From Silicimonas sp. (GTDB taxonomy: Bacteria > Pseudomonadota > Alphaproteobacteria > Rhodobacterales > Rhodobacteraceae): DNA of 64,000 nucleotides. Every line of letters begins with the position of its first letter. Position 1 is the stretch's first letter. The position numbers and the translations under genes are program-made. This document shows, piece by piece, positions 26,571-34,383 of this stretch. A model generated the notes under the pieces. It was not told the DNA's origin, ran no database searches, and was given only the letters and a program-made list of their open reading frames with translations. The stretch spans positions 27,284-91,283 of the forward strand of contig JAJEAC010000062.1 in assembly GCA_022824315.1 (NCBI GenBank), written 5' to 3'.

Positions 26571-27863
26571 ATGTCCTGTAAGATGGCGAATGAGTTGCCC
26601 GAGGAGAAGCAGTTGAAGCCGACAAGACGATTCCTGGAGCGTATCCAGGAAAGCGACAACGGCGGGATTCGCGAGTACAACGAACGCCTGATTCTGCATG
26701 CGATACGTCAGCATGGAGAAATAGCAAGCGCCGAACTCGTGAAAGAGACCGGCCTGAGCGTGCAAAGCGTCTCCCGAATCACGAAACGGCTGATTGGTCT
26801 TGAATTGATCGAGAAGCGTGATCGCCGCCGCATCAAGGGCAAGGTCGGTCAACCCTCTGTGCCCTTGGCACTGAGGGCGGATGGCGCTTACTCGATCGGC
26901 ATGAAGATCGGCCGAAAGAGCATGGATATCGTTGCCATGGATTTCTCGGGCACCATTCAGAAAAGCAAGCTGTTCGAGTACGAATTTCCGGAGCCGTCGC
27001 AAGTGATCGCGGCGTCCAACGACGGGATCTCCGAGATCCTGGCAAATTTGACGTCATCCCAGCGTGAACGGGTCATCGGACTGGGTGTCGTCGCACCCTA
27101 TGGACTGCCCGACTGGCGCGCCGAACTGAACAGTCCGGCAAGCCTGGCCGAGAACTGGGCCGCGACGGACCTGCGCGAGGCGGTCGCCGAGACCCATGAC
27201 CTTCCTATCTGGGAGGATCACGATGCAAAGGCTGCCTGCCTGGCCGATCTGCTCCTGCATGGTGTGGGTTCACGTCCGAAGAACTACCTCTTCCTGTTCC
27301 TCGGGACGATCATGAGCGGAGGCGTGGTCCTCGACGGCACCATAATGCACGGACCACACGGATATGCGGGCGCAATCGGGCCTCTGCGGGTTCCGGGCAC
27401 GCTTGCTCCCTTGGAACCGGACAGGTGCAGCCTGACGGTTCCCCTGCTGAAAGTCGCGTCACGCTATGTCCTGAACGAGATGCTGGACGTCGCCGGACAC
27501 GATCCCGGCAAGGTCCTGCTGACGGAGAACTGCCGCGAACTCGCCCCTGTACGCGACTGGTCCAGTCATGCCGCCAAGGCGCTTGCAGTCGGAATCATGA
27601 GTGCAATATCGACATTCGACTTCGAAGCGGTCGTGATTGACGGCGACCTGCCGTCCGATGTCCGAGAATATCTGGTCGAACGCCTCTATGAGAGTCTCGA
27701 CGAACAGGACTTCACCGGTCTGGTCCGACCGGAGATCATTGCCGGCGATCTTGGAAACCGCGCTCGTGCCCTGGGCGGGGCCCTGCTGCCCTTCTATTCC
27801 AACTTCGTTCCGGAGAGCCATCTTCTCGTGAAGTCGCAGGACAGCGGTCTCGCCGCTCAATAG
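26571..27863 (+). CDS. ROK-family transcriptional regulator
   Basis: A 430-residue regulator of the NagC/Mlc/XylR type. The winged helix-turn-helix lies at about 35-95 (LHAIRQHGEIASAELVKETG, LSVQSVSRITKRL). It is followed by a sugar-kinase-like ROK domain beginning YSIGMKIGRKSMDIVAMDFS, with VIGLGVVAPYGLP and GYAGAIGPLRVP. The zinc-binding cysteine cluster of many ROK proteins is not visible. The ATG follows GGGGAA. Divergent from dctP and convergent with the GH32 gene (7-base overlap), it likely represses both in the absence of a sugar. Confidence 0.88.
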   Translation: MSCKMANELPEEKQLKPTRRFLERIQESDNGGIREYNERLILHAIRQHGEIASAELVKETGLSVQSVSRITKRLIGLELIEKRDRRRIKGKVGQPSVPLALRADGAYSIGMKIGRKSMDIVAMDFSGTIQKSKLFEYEFPEPSQVIAASNDGISEILANLTSSQRERVIGLGVVAPYGLPDWRAELNSPASLAENWAATDLREAVAETHDLPIWEDHDAKAACLADLLLHGVGSRPKNYLFLFLGTIMSGGVVLDGTIMHGPHGYAGAIGPLRVPGTLAPLEPDRCSLTVPLLKVASRYVLNEMLDVAGHDPGKVLLTENCRELAPVRDWSSHAAKALAVGIMSAISTFDFEAVVIDGDLPSDVREYLVERLYESLDEQDFTGLVRPEIIAGDLGNRARALGGALLPFYSNFVPESHLLVKSQDSGLAAQ

Positions 27864-29548
27864 ATGCCCTGCATTCTCCAAGCGTCCAGACGCGACACCT
27901 TGGCATCTCTGCCGCGCGACAGCAGCGAAACGCCCCTGCTGTCGTCGCGCCCAGGATAGACGCGCAGTGACAAGGCAAGCGCATCGTTCGCGAACACTTC
28001 GACAACGCTTCGGTCGACGAATACCCGGAGTTCCAGCGCTTCGTCTTCGGCGAGCTGCACGGGACCCTGTTCCGGCGGGCGTGCCAAGGCGTCCGGCAGG
28101 ACTGAGGATTGGCACGAGTCGATGCAGAGTATGCTATCGTGAGAGACCTTGTTCGAAATGGCCGTAGAGATGATGCGAAGGGACCCGATGTCGTCCTCGA
28201 ACGGCGTTCGATAGATGTACCCGCGCTTGCGGAAGAAGATGATGCGCGTGGTTTCTTCACCGTCCGGAGACCGCAAGACGTTCAACTCGAAGCTGGAAGC
28301 CCGATCCGGCTCGAGCCGAAGCGCAATCTCAAGAGAGTCGCCTTCAACATCCGGCAGGACGAGTTCTTCGTTCGCGGCCAGTGCGAGGCCGCCGCTCGTC
28401 AAGTGCTCGCCGCGAAGCCCTTCGATGTCGGACACCGGAGCGATTTTCAACCTGCCGTCCGGCAGCAATGAAAGCACCCGCGGCAGGGTCATGATTTGAT
28501 CCCAGTCGTACAGCTTCCGTTCGCTGTCGTCGCGCGTCGCGTTTCCTGCTTCTGGCCCGAAGAAGTCCCCGAGGTACCTGTCGCACTTGATGGTGGGCTT
28601 TGCCGGGTTCATGTTGAAGAGCACGACCACATTGCCATCCTGTGTAGGCGCGGCCGTCGGCGCGTGGACGCCGCCCGGAAAGGTGGCGCCGAAGTTGAAA
28701 AGACCATGGTCCTCGGCGAGGAACTTGTGGCGATCGGTGTCGTAGCATCCCAAGAGATACTGCCCGCCGCTCATGTGACTGAAGAACAGCAAGATATGCT
28801 TGTCCCCGATGGGCCAGAAATAAGGGCATGCGCCGTCATCGCCGGGAATCGTGAACCTGTCACCCTCGATGAAGGGATGCAGGTACTCCCACTCGATGAG
28901 GTCCCGCGACCGGAAGAGGAAATTTTCGGCGAAGTGGCGCCCCTTGTCGTGGAAGTCCTGGATTCCGGCCGATAGGGCATAGTAGAATTCGCCTTCTTTC
29001 CAGATGCAGGGATCAAAGACACCGTAACGACGATCCATGCCCTGGTCCGTGTGAAGCGGGATAACCGGGTCATCTCTCAATTTCTGCCAGTTCAGGAGAA
29101 GCGGATCGTCCGCCGTTGCGACCATGTTGCCGACCCCGACCCCATGATACATGGCGATGACGCGATCATCCTCGACAAGCGTCGTACCGGAATAGCAGTC
29201 GCTTTCCGGCCCGGGGCCGAATGCGTAAGGCAAGTCTTCCCAGCGCACCAAGTCATCGCTCACGGCATGGCCCCAATGGACTCTTTCATCTTCGGGCGGG
29301 CGCGATTGAAAGAAAAGGTGCCATCTTCCCTTCCAGAAGCACAGGCCATTGGGATCGTTCAGCGTGTTTTCGGGATTGACGAAGTGATACAGGGGCCGGT
29401 ACCGGTCACCGGCCTTTGTGACACGTGCCGCCTTCATGCGCTTGAGAACGGGGCCATCCCGCAGCTGAAGGGTCTGTTCATTCAAATCCGAGGAATACTC
29501 CACGTGCGGGACCTTGGATTTTGGAAACCTCTTAATTCCATTGGTCAT
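27857..29548 (-). CDS. Glycoside hydrolase family 32-like protein
   Basis: A 563-residue protein with a five-bladed propeller domain and a C-terminal beta-sandwich, as in fructan- and sucrose-splitting enzymes. The nucleophile motif is NTLNDPNG (Asp65), and the RDP-like motif is GVFDP (Asp179). The EC motif that should carry the acid/base Glu reads GACP (239-242), with Ala240 in its place. No signal peptide is visible, so it is cytoplasmic and would act on an imported sugar. The ATG follows GGGAGATC; 28 upstream codons are discarded. Its promoter shares an operator with the TRAP genes. Confidence 0.82.
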   Translation of the reverse strand: MTNGIKRFPKSKVPHVEYSSDLNEQTLQLRDGPVLKRMKAARVTKAGDRYRPLYHFVNPENTLNDPNGLCFWKGRWHLFFQSRPPEDERVHWGHAVSDDLVRWEDLPYAFGPGPESDCYSGTTLVEDDRVIAMYHGVGVGNMVATADDPLLLNWQKLRDDPVIPLHTDQGMDRRYGVFDPCIWKEGEFYYALSAGIQDFHDKGRHFAENFLFRSRDLIEWEYLHPFIEGDRFTIPGDDGACPYFWPIGDKHILLFFSHMSGGQYLLGCYDTDRHKFLAEDHGLFNFGATFPGGVHAPTAAPTQDGNVVVLFNMNPAKPTIKCDRYLGDFFGPEAGNATRDDSERKLYDWDQIMTLPRVLSLLPDGRLKIAPVSDIEGLRGEHLTSGGLALAANEELVLPDVEGDSLEIALRLEPDRASSFELNVLRSPDGEETTRIIFFRKRGYIYRTPFEDDIGSLRIISTAISNKVSHDSILCIDSCQSSVLPDALARPPEQGPVQLAEDEALELRVFVDRSVVEVFANDALALSLRVYPGRDDSRGVSLLSRGRDAKVSRLDAWRMQGIY

Positions 29549-29603
29549 GCTGATCTCCCGAGAGCTCGATGTCCGTGCTGCATTCAACACTTGGTAGGGA
29601 CTG

Positions 29604-29632
29604 ACAATAGCATCTTGGCAACCCGGACTCAA
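29604..29632 (-). promoter_or_regulatory. Promoter of the GH32 gene
   Basis: TTGAGT (29627-29632), 17 bases, then TATTGT (29604-29609) on the minus strand, 56 bases upstream of the ATG. The spacing, and the position relative to the operator, match the dctP promoter exactly. Confidence 0.55.
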
Positions 29633-29656
29633 TAATTATCTCTCTGGGAGGTATTT
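29629..29656. promoter_or_regulatory. Operator 2 of the ROK/TRAP/GH32 regulon
   Basis: Second copy of the element at 26521-26548. The core TATCTCTCTGGGAGGTA (29637-29653) keeps the central CTCTCTGGGAG and the flanking TCAATAA, with one arm pair mismatched. It abuts the -35 box of the GH32 promoter. Confidence 0.72.
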
Positions 29657-29779
29657 ATGAGAGCTGCAACATCAGAATCTCTCCATGGCGTGACAATCAT
29701 GGTTGGGCCAGTCCTTGGCGTCTGTTTCCAGTCCCGCAACGCTCCCGATGGCAGGGGTCGTTCGCGAGAGGGCTTCCCG

Positions 29780-29955
29780 CGCGCGGTCGTGCCGCAACGG
29801 CGCTCCGGTCGCGCGGCATCCCGGAGGAACCGGCCCGCACCCCCATCGAGGAAACGGTCCCACCAGCGCCGGACCTCGGGCTTGGGCATGCCGACCCCGC
29901 GCGTTGTCCCAACCGGACCGTGGCCGGTGCCGAGATTGAAGATGATGCGTGCCGC
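29780..29955 (-). pseudogene. IS630-family transposase remnant
   Basis: A minus-strand fragment reads GMPKPEVRRWWDRFLDGGAG and then RFLRDAARPERR. This matches the helix-turn-helix end of IS630 transposases (family pattern: SKPTVWRWxxRFxxxGxxGLLRDxxRP). No catalytic DDE part follows, and there are no terminal repeats that could be recognised. The fragment is too short to be functional. Confidence 0.5.
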
Positions 29956-30557
29956 CGGACATGTCTCTGCAGGCTCAGCTGACCCTGAGGTGCTCCTGCA
30001 CAGCATCCGAACGCCTGGTCCTGAGCCGCAACGGACCCTGACCATTGGCTCTCTCCCTCGCGAGTCACCCGATGTCGGCGGAAAGGACGGAATCACGCGT
30101 CAAGAGAGAGCGGTCTCTTCTGCCGCGGACGAACCTCCAGATGTCTTGGAGGTTCGCGTGCACGTACCGTGTCAGCCAGGATTGCGTCGGGACGAAGGAG
30201 TGGGGACCGTGCCGATGACCGGAACGCGGTGTTCAGGGCGAGACGACGGTGACAATCGCTTGCGTTCCCAGACGGATGTTTCATGGTGCGTGACAAGGGC
30301 GCTGGCAGCGTACCCGACAAAACGCTCCTGCGGGAATGACTGCATGACACACGACGCACAAGCCGACGCTGGAACCAAGCCGGTCAGGACGCGTGCGTGC
30401 ACCGCTTCGTTCAGTGTCACCGCGCGCCGCCGACCGACCTGGCGGCGGCGGTCCCGACACGGGAGTGAACCGGGACGGCGACGGGAGACAGGTGACGGTC
30501 TTCCCGGAGGAATCCGCCTCCAACTTGTCCACGACCGCATTCTCGGCTCGTTTCTGA

Positions 30558-30800
30558 TTGTCCGATCATGCGAGGCCGAAGGCGCCGGCGGGGACGTCGT
30601 GCAAGGTGCTCCCCGGTACGCGTGCATGGACGGCCATGCCTGCGAGCACCGGCAATCCATGCCGCTCCGTGTGCAAATTCGCCTACCGGGGCCGTGGCCC
30701 GGTGGCGGACCGCGATGTCAACGCGGCACGGAACATTCTGCATCGCGGGATCGCGGTGGCCGGGTGGGAAATCGGCTCGTCGAGTCGTCCCGGCGAGTCC
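30558..30800 (+). pseudogene. TnpB (IS605/IS200 OrfB) remnant
   Basis: The plus strand encodes ADRDVNAARNILHRGIAVAG, the C-terminal RuvC signature of TnpB proteins. Just before it, in another frame, is ACMDGHACEHRQS, which fits the zinc-finger region (C..CGH...NRQS) after a frameshift. The N-terminal domain is not readable and no TnpA is present. This is a decayed relic, not an active RNA-guided nuclease. Confidence 0.55.
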
Positions 30801-30898
30801 GAGGATGTTCACGGACCATGTGCCGCCGGGTTGCCGAGGCAGGGCGCGAAACGGTATCCGGCTGAAGGATTTCAGTCATCGACAAGATCCCCAAAAAA

Positions 30899-31654
30899 GT
30901 GCTCGTCATCGTGCCGTTTCCCATGACGGAGGCAAACCGCCACCAACGGCGCGAACAATTGCAGGCGGTCGAGCTCGGTCCCGACATCGCCTTCGATTTC
31001 CGCTCGGTCCGCGCGGCTCCCCGCAACTATGTCAGCGCATCCGACATGGTGCTGGCCGATCTCGGTGTGCTGGAGGCAGGACTTTCAGCCGAAGCGGACG
31101 GCTATGACGCGGTCTGCGTCGACACGGTAAGCGACAGCGGCGTCGCGGCACTTCGATCCGAACTGTCGATCCCGGTCATTGGCCCCGGCCGCGCCTCGGT
31201 CCTGACGGCGCTCATGCTGGGCAAGCGCTTTTCAATCCTTGCCATGTGGCCGCATTGGCGGCACTTCTACGACAAGACGCTGTCGGAACTTGGCGTCGAG
31301 CACGCGTGTGCATCGATCCGTGCACTGGATGCGGTTCCCGACAACCAGAACCTGCTCGCTGGCAAGGAGGAGGAGGTCTTCGCCGCCCTCGAAGCGCTCG
31401 CCCGCCGGTGCATCGAAGAGGACGGCGCGGACGTGATCCTTCTTGGTTCGACCACGATGCACCAGGCGCACGGTCCCCTCGCCCGGTGCCTTCCCGTGCC
31501 GGTCATCAACCCCGGGCCGCTCTCCTACAAGTTGGCGGAGGCGGCCTTGGGGCTGGGCCTGACCCATAGCAGAATCGCCTATCCGACCTCGCCCGCACCA
31601 AAGCCGGAACTTCTCCACGCCATGCTCGACAGCGCATCGACGTTCGAACACTGA
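30899..31654 (+). CDS. Asp/Glu/hydantoin racemase-family protein
   Basis: A 251-residue protein of the Asp/Glu racemase superfamily. The first catalytic cysteine region is AVCVDTVSDSG. The second, normally LGCAGM, reads LLGSTTMHQ with Ser in place of Cys. ILAMWPHWRHFYDKTLSELG is typical of hydantoin-racemase relatives. The GTG start lacks a good ribosome-binding site, and the open frame extends to an in-frame stop at 30863, beside the TnpB relic; the true N-terminus may have been disturbed. A two-cysteine racemase mechanism seems unlikely; lyase or decarboxylase relatives exist. Confidence 0.75.
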   Translation: MLVIVPFPMTEANRHQRREQLQAVELGPDIAFDFRSVRAAPRNYVSASDMVLADLGVLEAGLSAEADGYDAVCVDTVSDSGVAALRSELSIPVIGPGRASVLTALMLGKRFSILAMWPHWRHFYDKTLSELGVEHACASIRALDAVPDNQNLLAGKEEEVFAALEALARRCIEEDGADVILLGSTTMHQAHGPLARCLPVPVINPGPLSYKLAEAALGLGLTHSRIAYPTSPAPKPELLHAMLDSASTFEH

Positions 31655-31676
31655 GTGGCGAAGGGGCCGGGAGCAG

Positions 31677-32357
31677 TCACCGTCGAAACCTGTCGAGAAG
31701 CTTCTGCAGCGCAGATCGGTCCTCGCCGTCAGCCGGATGCATCGGAGCCGGAGATTGTCGTTGCGGTGCGGTGTCGGCCTTTTCGACCGGAGGTGCCGCG
31801 CGGAGGGCTGCGGTGTTGCGAAACTTGTCGAAGTCGCCCCCGGCCAGAAACGGCGCGCCGTCGGAGATTCCGGTCAGCAGATCCTCCAGCCAAGCCTGAT
31901 CCGCCTTGGAGAAGTCCCTCAGCACATGGGAATGCACGGCATCCCGGCGGCCGGGGTGTCCGACCCCGATCCTGACGCGCTGGTAGTCGTTGCCGATATG
32001 GGCATCAATCGAGCGCAATCCCTTGTGACCGGCATTGCCGCCTCCACGCTTTATGCGCATCTTGCCCGGCGCCAAGTCGATCTCGTCATGGAAAACGACA
32101 ACGTCTTCCGGCGCCAGCTTGTGGAAGCGTTGGGCTTGCCCGACCGCCCGGCCGGATTCGTTCATGAACGTCTCAGGCTTCAGCAGCATGATCTTGTCAG
32201 TTCCCAGCCGCCCGTCGCTGATCTTCCCCTGGAACTTCGATCTCCACCCGCCAAAGCCGTGATCGGCGGCAATCCTGTCGACCACCATGTAGCCGACATT
32301 GTGCCGATGCCCGGCATACTTCGCTCCGGGATTGCCTAGTCCGACGAAGAGTTTCAT
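31677..32357 (-). CDS. pth: Peptidyl-tRNA hydrolase
   Basis: A 226-residue essential cytoplasmic enzyme that releases peptides from peptidyl-tRNA. Family motifs: FVGLGNPGAKYAGHRHNVGY with the catalytic His, LLKPETFMNESG, VVFHDEIDLAPGKMRIKRGG with the catalytic Asp, and GGNAGHKGLRSI. It has a Pro/Gln-rich C-terminal tail of about 40 residues beyond the usual length, as in other Rhodobacterales. The start MKLFVGLGNPG fits the family. The gene is convergent with the racemase-like gene (22 bases between). Confidence 0.96.
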   Translation of the reverse strand: MKLFVGLGNPGAKYAGHRHNVGYMVVDRIAADHGFGGWRSKFQGKISDGRLGTDKIMLLKPETFMNESGRAVGQAQRFHKLAPEDVVVFHDEIDLAPGKMRIKRGGGNAGHKGLRSIDAHIGNDYQRVRIGVGHPGRRDAVHSHVLRDFSKADQAWLEDLLTGISDGAPFLAGGDFDKFRNTAALRAAPPVEKADTAPQRQSPAPMHPADGEDRSALQKLLDRFRR

Positions 32358-32449
32358 GCGCCCATCCAAATCCGCTGACCGGTGCCGCAAGACACACGGC
32401 CGTCATTGCGCTTCCCGCACGTGCCGCCACCCGTTAACATGGTCAGGAC

Positions 32450-33151
32450 ATGGACTGGAACCCCGGCAAGATCGTCGTACTGACCGGCGCAGGCGTCTCG
32501 GCCGAGAGCGGGCTTGGCACCTTCCGCGACGCGGGAGGGGTCTGGACGCGGTACGACCTGAACGAAGTGGCCACGCCGGAAGGATTTCGGCGCGACCCGA
32601 TCAAGGTTCACGAGTTCTACAATGCCCGCCGCAAGAACGCTGCCGGGGCAAAGCCGAACGCGGCGCATGAAGCGCTTGCGAGGCTTGAAAGGGATTGTCC
32701 GGGCGAGGTCGTGATCATCACGCAAAACGTCGACTCGCTTCACGAAGCGGCAGGGACCGCCGCGATTCACATGCATGGAAGGCTTGACCGTGCGACCTGC
32801 GCATCTTGCGGCGCCGTATGGGATGCGCCATTGGAAATGCATGCCGCCGACCCGTGTCCTGAATGCCTGGAACCGGCCACCCGGCCGGATGTCGTCTGGT
32901 TCGGCGAAGTTCCGCGTGCGCTTGACGACATTGCCGGGCATCTCGATACGGCGGCAGTCTTCGTTGCCATCGGAACGAGCGGACAGGTCCATCCGGCGGC
33001 CGGGTTCGTCAGCGAGGCCAAGAGGGCCGGTGCTCACACGATCGAAATCAACCTTGCGCCGTCAGATATCTCGGAGCTCTTTCACCAAAGGATCGAGGGG
33101 CCGGCAACACAAAGCGTGCCCCTCTGGGTCGAGAGCCTCCTGAACGCCTGA
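32450..33151 (+). CDS. cobB: NAD-dependent protein deacylase, sirtuin
   Basis: A 233-residue class III sirtuin that removes acyl groups from lysines using NAD. Motifs: LTGAGVSAESGLGTFRD, ITQNVDSLHEAAG, HMHGRL with the catalytic His, a CASC...CPEC zinc site, VVWFGEVP and AIGTSGQVHPAAG. It has the Tyr-Arg type features of desuccinylases only in part (FYNARRKN), so both deacetylase and desuccinylase activities are possible. It is divergent from pth with 92 bases between starts. Confidence 0.93.
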   Translation: MDWNPGKIVVLTGAGVSAESGLGTFRDAGGVWTRYDLNEVATPEGFRRDPIKVHEFYNARRKNAAGAKPNAAHEALARLERDCPGEVVIITQNVDSLHEAAGTAAIHMHGRLDRATCASCGAVWDAPLEMHAADPCPECLEPATRPDVVWFGEVPRALDDIAGHLDTAAVFVAIGTSGQVHPAAGFVSEAKRAGAHTIEINLAPSDISELFHQRIEGPATQSVPLWVESLLNA

Positions 33152-33164
33152 GCACGGCTTGCTG

Positions 33165-33629
33165 CTATTGTCCCGCACGTCTTGCCGGCTGGCCGCGCGC
33201 GTTGTCGACCGGAACCGCGATCACGACTTCGCCAGCGATCTCGAAGACCAGCGTCAGTGGCACGGTCTCGCCGTCAACGAGGTCCTGAGTCACGCCCATC
33301 AGCATCACGTGGTCGCCTCCGCGTGACAGCGTGTGGGTGCCGCCCGCCGGAACCGGTATGCCTGCCTCGACCTCTCGCATCTTCATGATGCCGCTCTCTT
33401 CGATGTGCGTATGGATCTGGACCACCGCGGCAGCCGGCGACTTTGCGGCAACCAGGCGATCAGCAATCGTGCCCGCATTCTGGATCGACATGAATATCGC
33501 ACCGGTCGGCGCCCCGGGGCGTGAGGCACGCGCATAGGGATCGATGATCTCGATGTCTCCGGCAAGCAATGGGCCGCCCGGGAGCAAACCCAGAAGGGCA
33601 AGCAATCGAACTGAATTCCGTTGAAGCAT
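33165..33629 (-). CDS. PCu(A)C-type periplasmic copper chaperone
   Basis: A 154-residue exported protein of the PCu(A)C family that delivers copper to cytochrome oxidase. The signal peptide is MLQRNSVRLLALLGLLPGGP and ends near LLAG. Copper ligands are the His/Met set in QIHTHIEESGIMKMREVEAG and GGDHVMLMGVTQ, which matches H-x-M spacing of the family. The ATG at 33629 is taken because it gives a proper signal peptide. It converges on the sirtuin gene with 13 bases between them. Confidence 0.88.
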   Translation of the reverse strand: MLQRNSVRLLALLGLLPGGPLLAGDIEIIDPYARASRPGAPTGAIFMSIQNAGTIADRLVAAKSPAAAVVQIHTHIEESGIMKMREVEAGIPVPAGGTHTLSRGGDHVMLMGVTQDLVDGETVPLTLVFEIAGEVVIAVPVDNARGQPARRAGQ

Positions 33630-33934
33630 CGAGACGCGACATAGAAGCGGTCGTGCTCGCAATCAAGCCCGCCGTCGACGTGGCTTCGACCAAGCCGTTC
33701 GGCGAGGTCTGGTTGGTGTTGACGGTCTTGCGGGCATGCCTCATGGACTGCCGCACGGGTGAATCCACACATCGCAATCGAAGTTCAGAAGCGTCGCCGT
33801 TGGGTTGTGGAATCACACATTGGAGCCCGCCATGGCCAGACCCGCTGCGATTTCGTGTTGCGGGCGCGTGATGCATCGATGTGCGTAGGTAGGGACGGTC
33901 TTGATATGCAAATTTTCGCAGTTATGAAATTGCA
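33630..33934. other. Intergenic stretch without a recognised gene
   Basis: About 300 bases between the copper chaperone start and the BrnT relic. Reading frames on both strands give only low-complexity or shadow translations. It presumably holds the chaperone promoter, but no convincing -35/-10 pair was found. Confidence 0.5.
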
Positions 33935-34115
33935 GTGTCAAATGTGCGATGCATTTTTGATCCTGACAGAGCCGAATCGAACCGTCTCAAGCACGGCATC
34001 AGCTTTGAAGCCGCGAGCCAGGTATTCCTCGGCCCTCTGCACAAGACACGACAGGACCGGATCGAGGGCGGGGAATGCCGCCGGCAAACCATCGGTCAAA
34101 TCTGCGGTGCGACAG
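33935..34115 (+). pseudogene. BrnT-type toxin, truncated
   Basis: The frame beginning GTG encodes FDPDRAESNRLKHGISFEAA, then SQVFLGPLHKTRQDRIEGGE and RRQTIGQ. This is the first two thirds of BrnT RNase toxins. After TIGQICGATV the expected core strand (LLLVAHT) and the IRIISAR motif are missing; the frame continues into unrelated sequence. No BrnA antitoxin could be read downstream. It is a relic rather than a working toxin. Confidence 0.65.
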
Positions 34116-34383
34116 TGATTGATCCTGAACTTTGCCCTCCGTCGCAAGAGCCGCGATCCAGCCGTCCGCAGAATTCGGTTGGCGACGGTGGTCTTGCGCC
34201 GGGCTTCGGTGACGTGCCGGCCAGCCCGTTCGGGCAGCTTCGGTCGGTGACTTGTTTCCGCGATTGCGGCATTCCTTTCCAACGGGACTTGCGCGCGCGG
34301 CATGTCGTCGTTTCTTGGTCCTTTTCTTGCACCTTGCGAGTCACCGCCGTAAGTAGTGCCGAATGCAATGCGGGCGAGGGACA

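Larger units (their letters stand above)
29657..30865 (+). other. Gene-poor stretch of decayed mobile-element sequence
   Basis: A 1.2-kb stretch with an open frame of 402 codons whose Arg/Ser/Pro-rich translation resembles no protein family; it is judged spurious. Inside it are two readable transposase fragments on opposite strands, listed separately. The rest shows no gene, RNA or repeat that could be supported. Confidence 0.6.

Noticed and set aside
30558..30800. Active TnpB with a guide RNA
   Set aside because: Only the C-terminal signature is readable and the zinc finger is in another frame; no intact nuclease or element ends are present.
29657..30865. 402-codon open frame on the plus strand
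   Set aside because: Its translation is rich in Arg, Ser and Pro with no domain, and it spans two transposase relics in other frames; long open frames arise by chance in this GC-rich DNA.
31677..32357. Frameshifted or extended pth because of the long C-terminal tail
   Set aside because: All catalytic motifs are in one frame and Pro/Gln-rich tails are known in related pth proteins.
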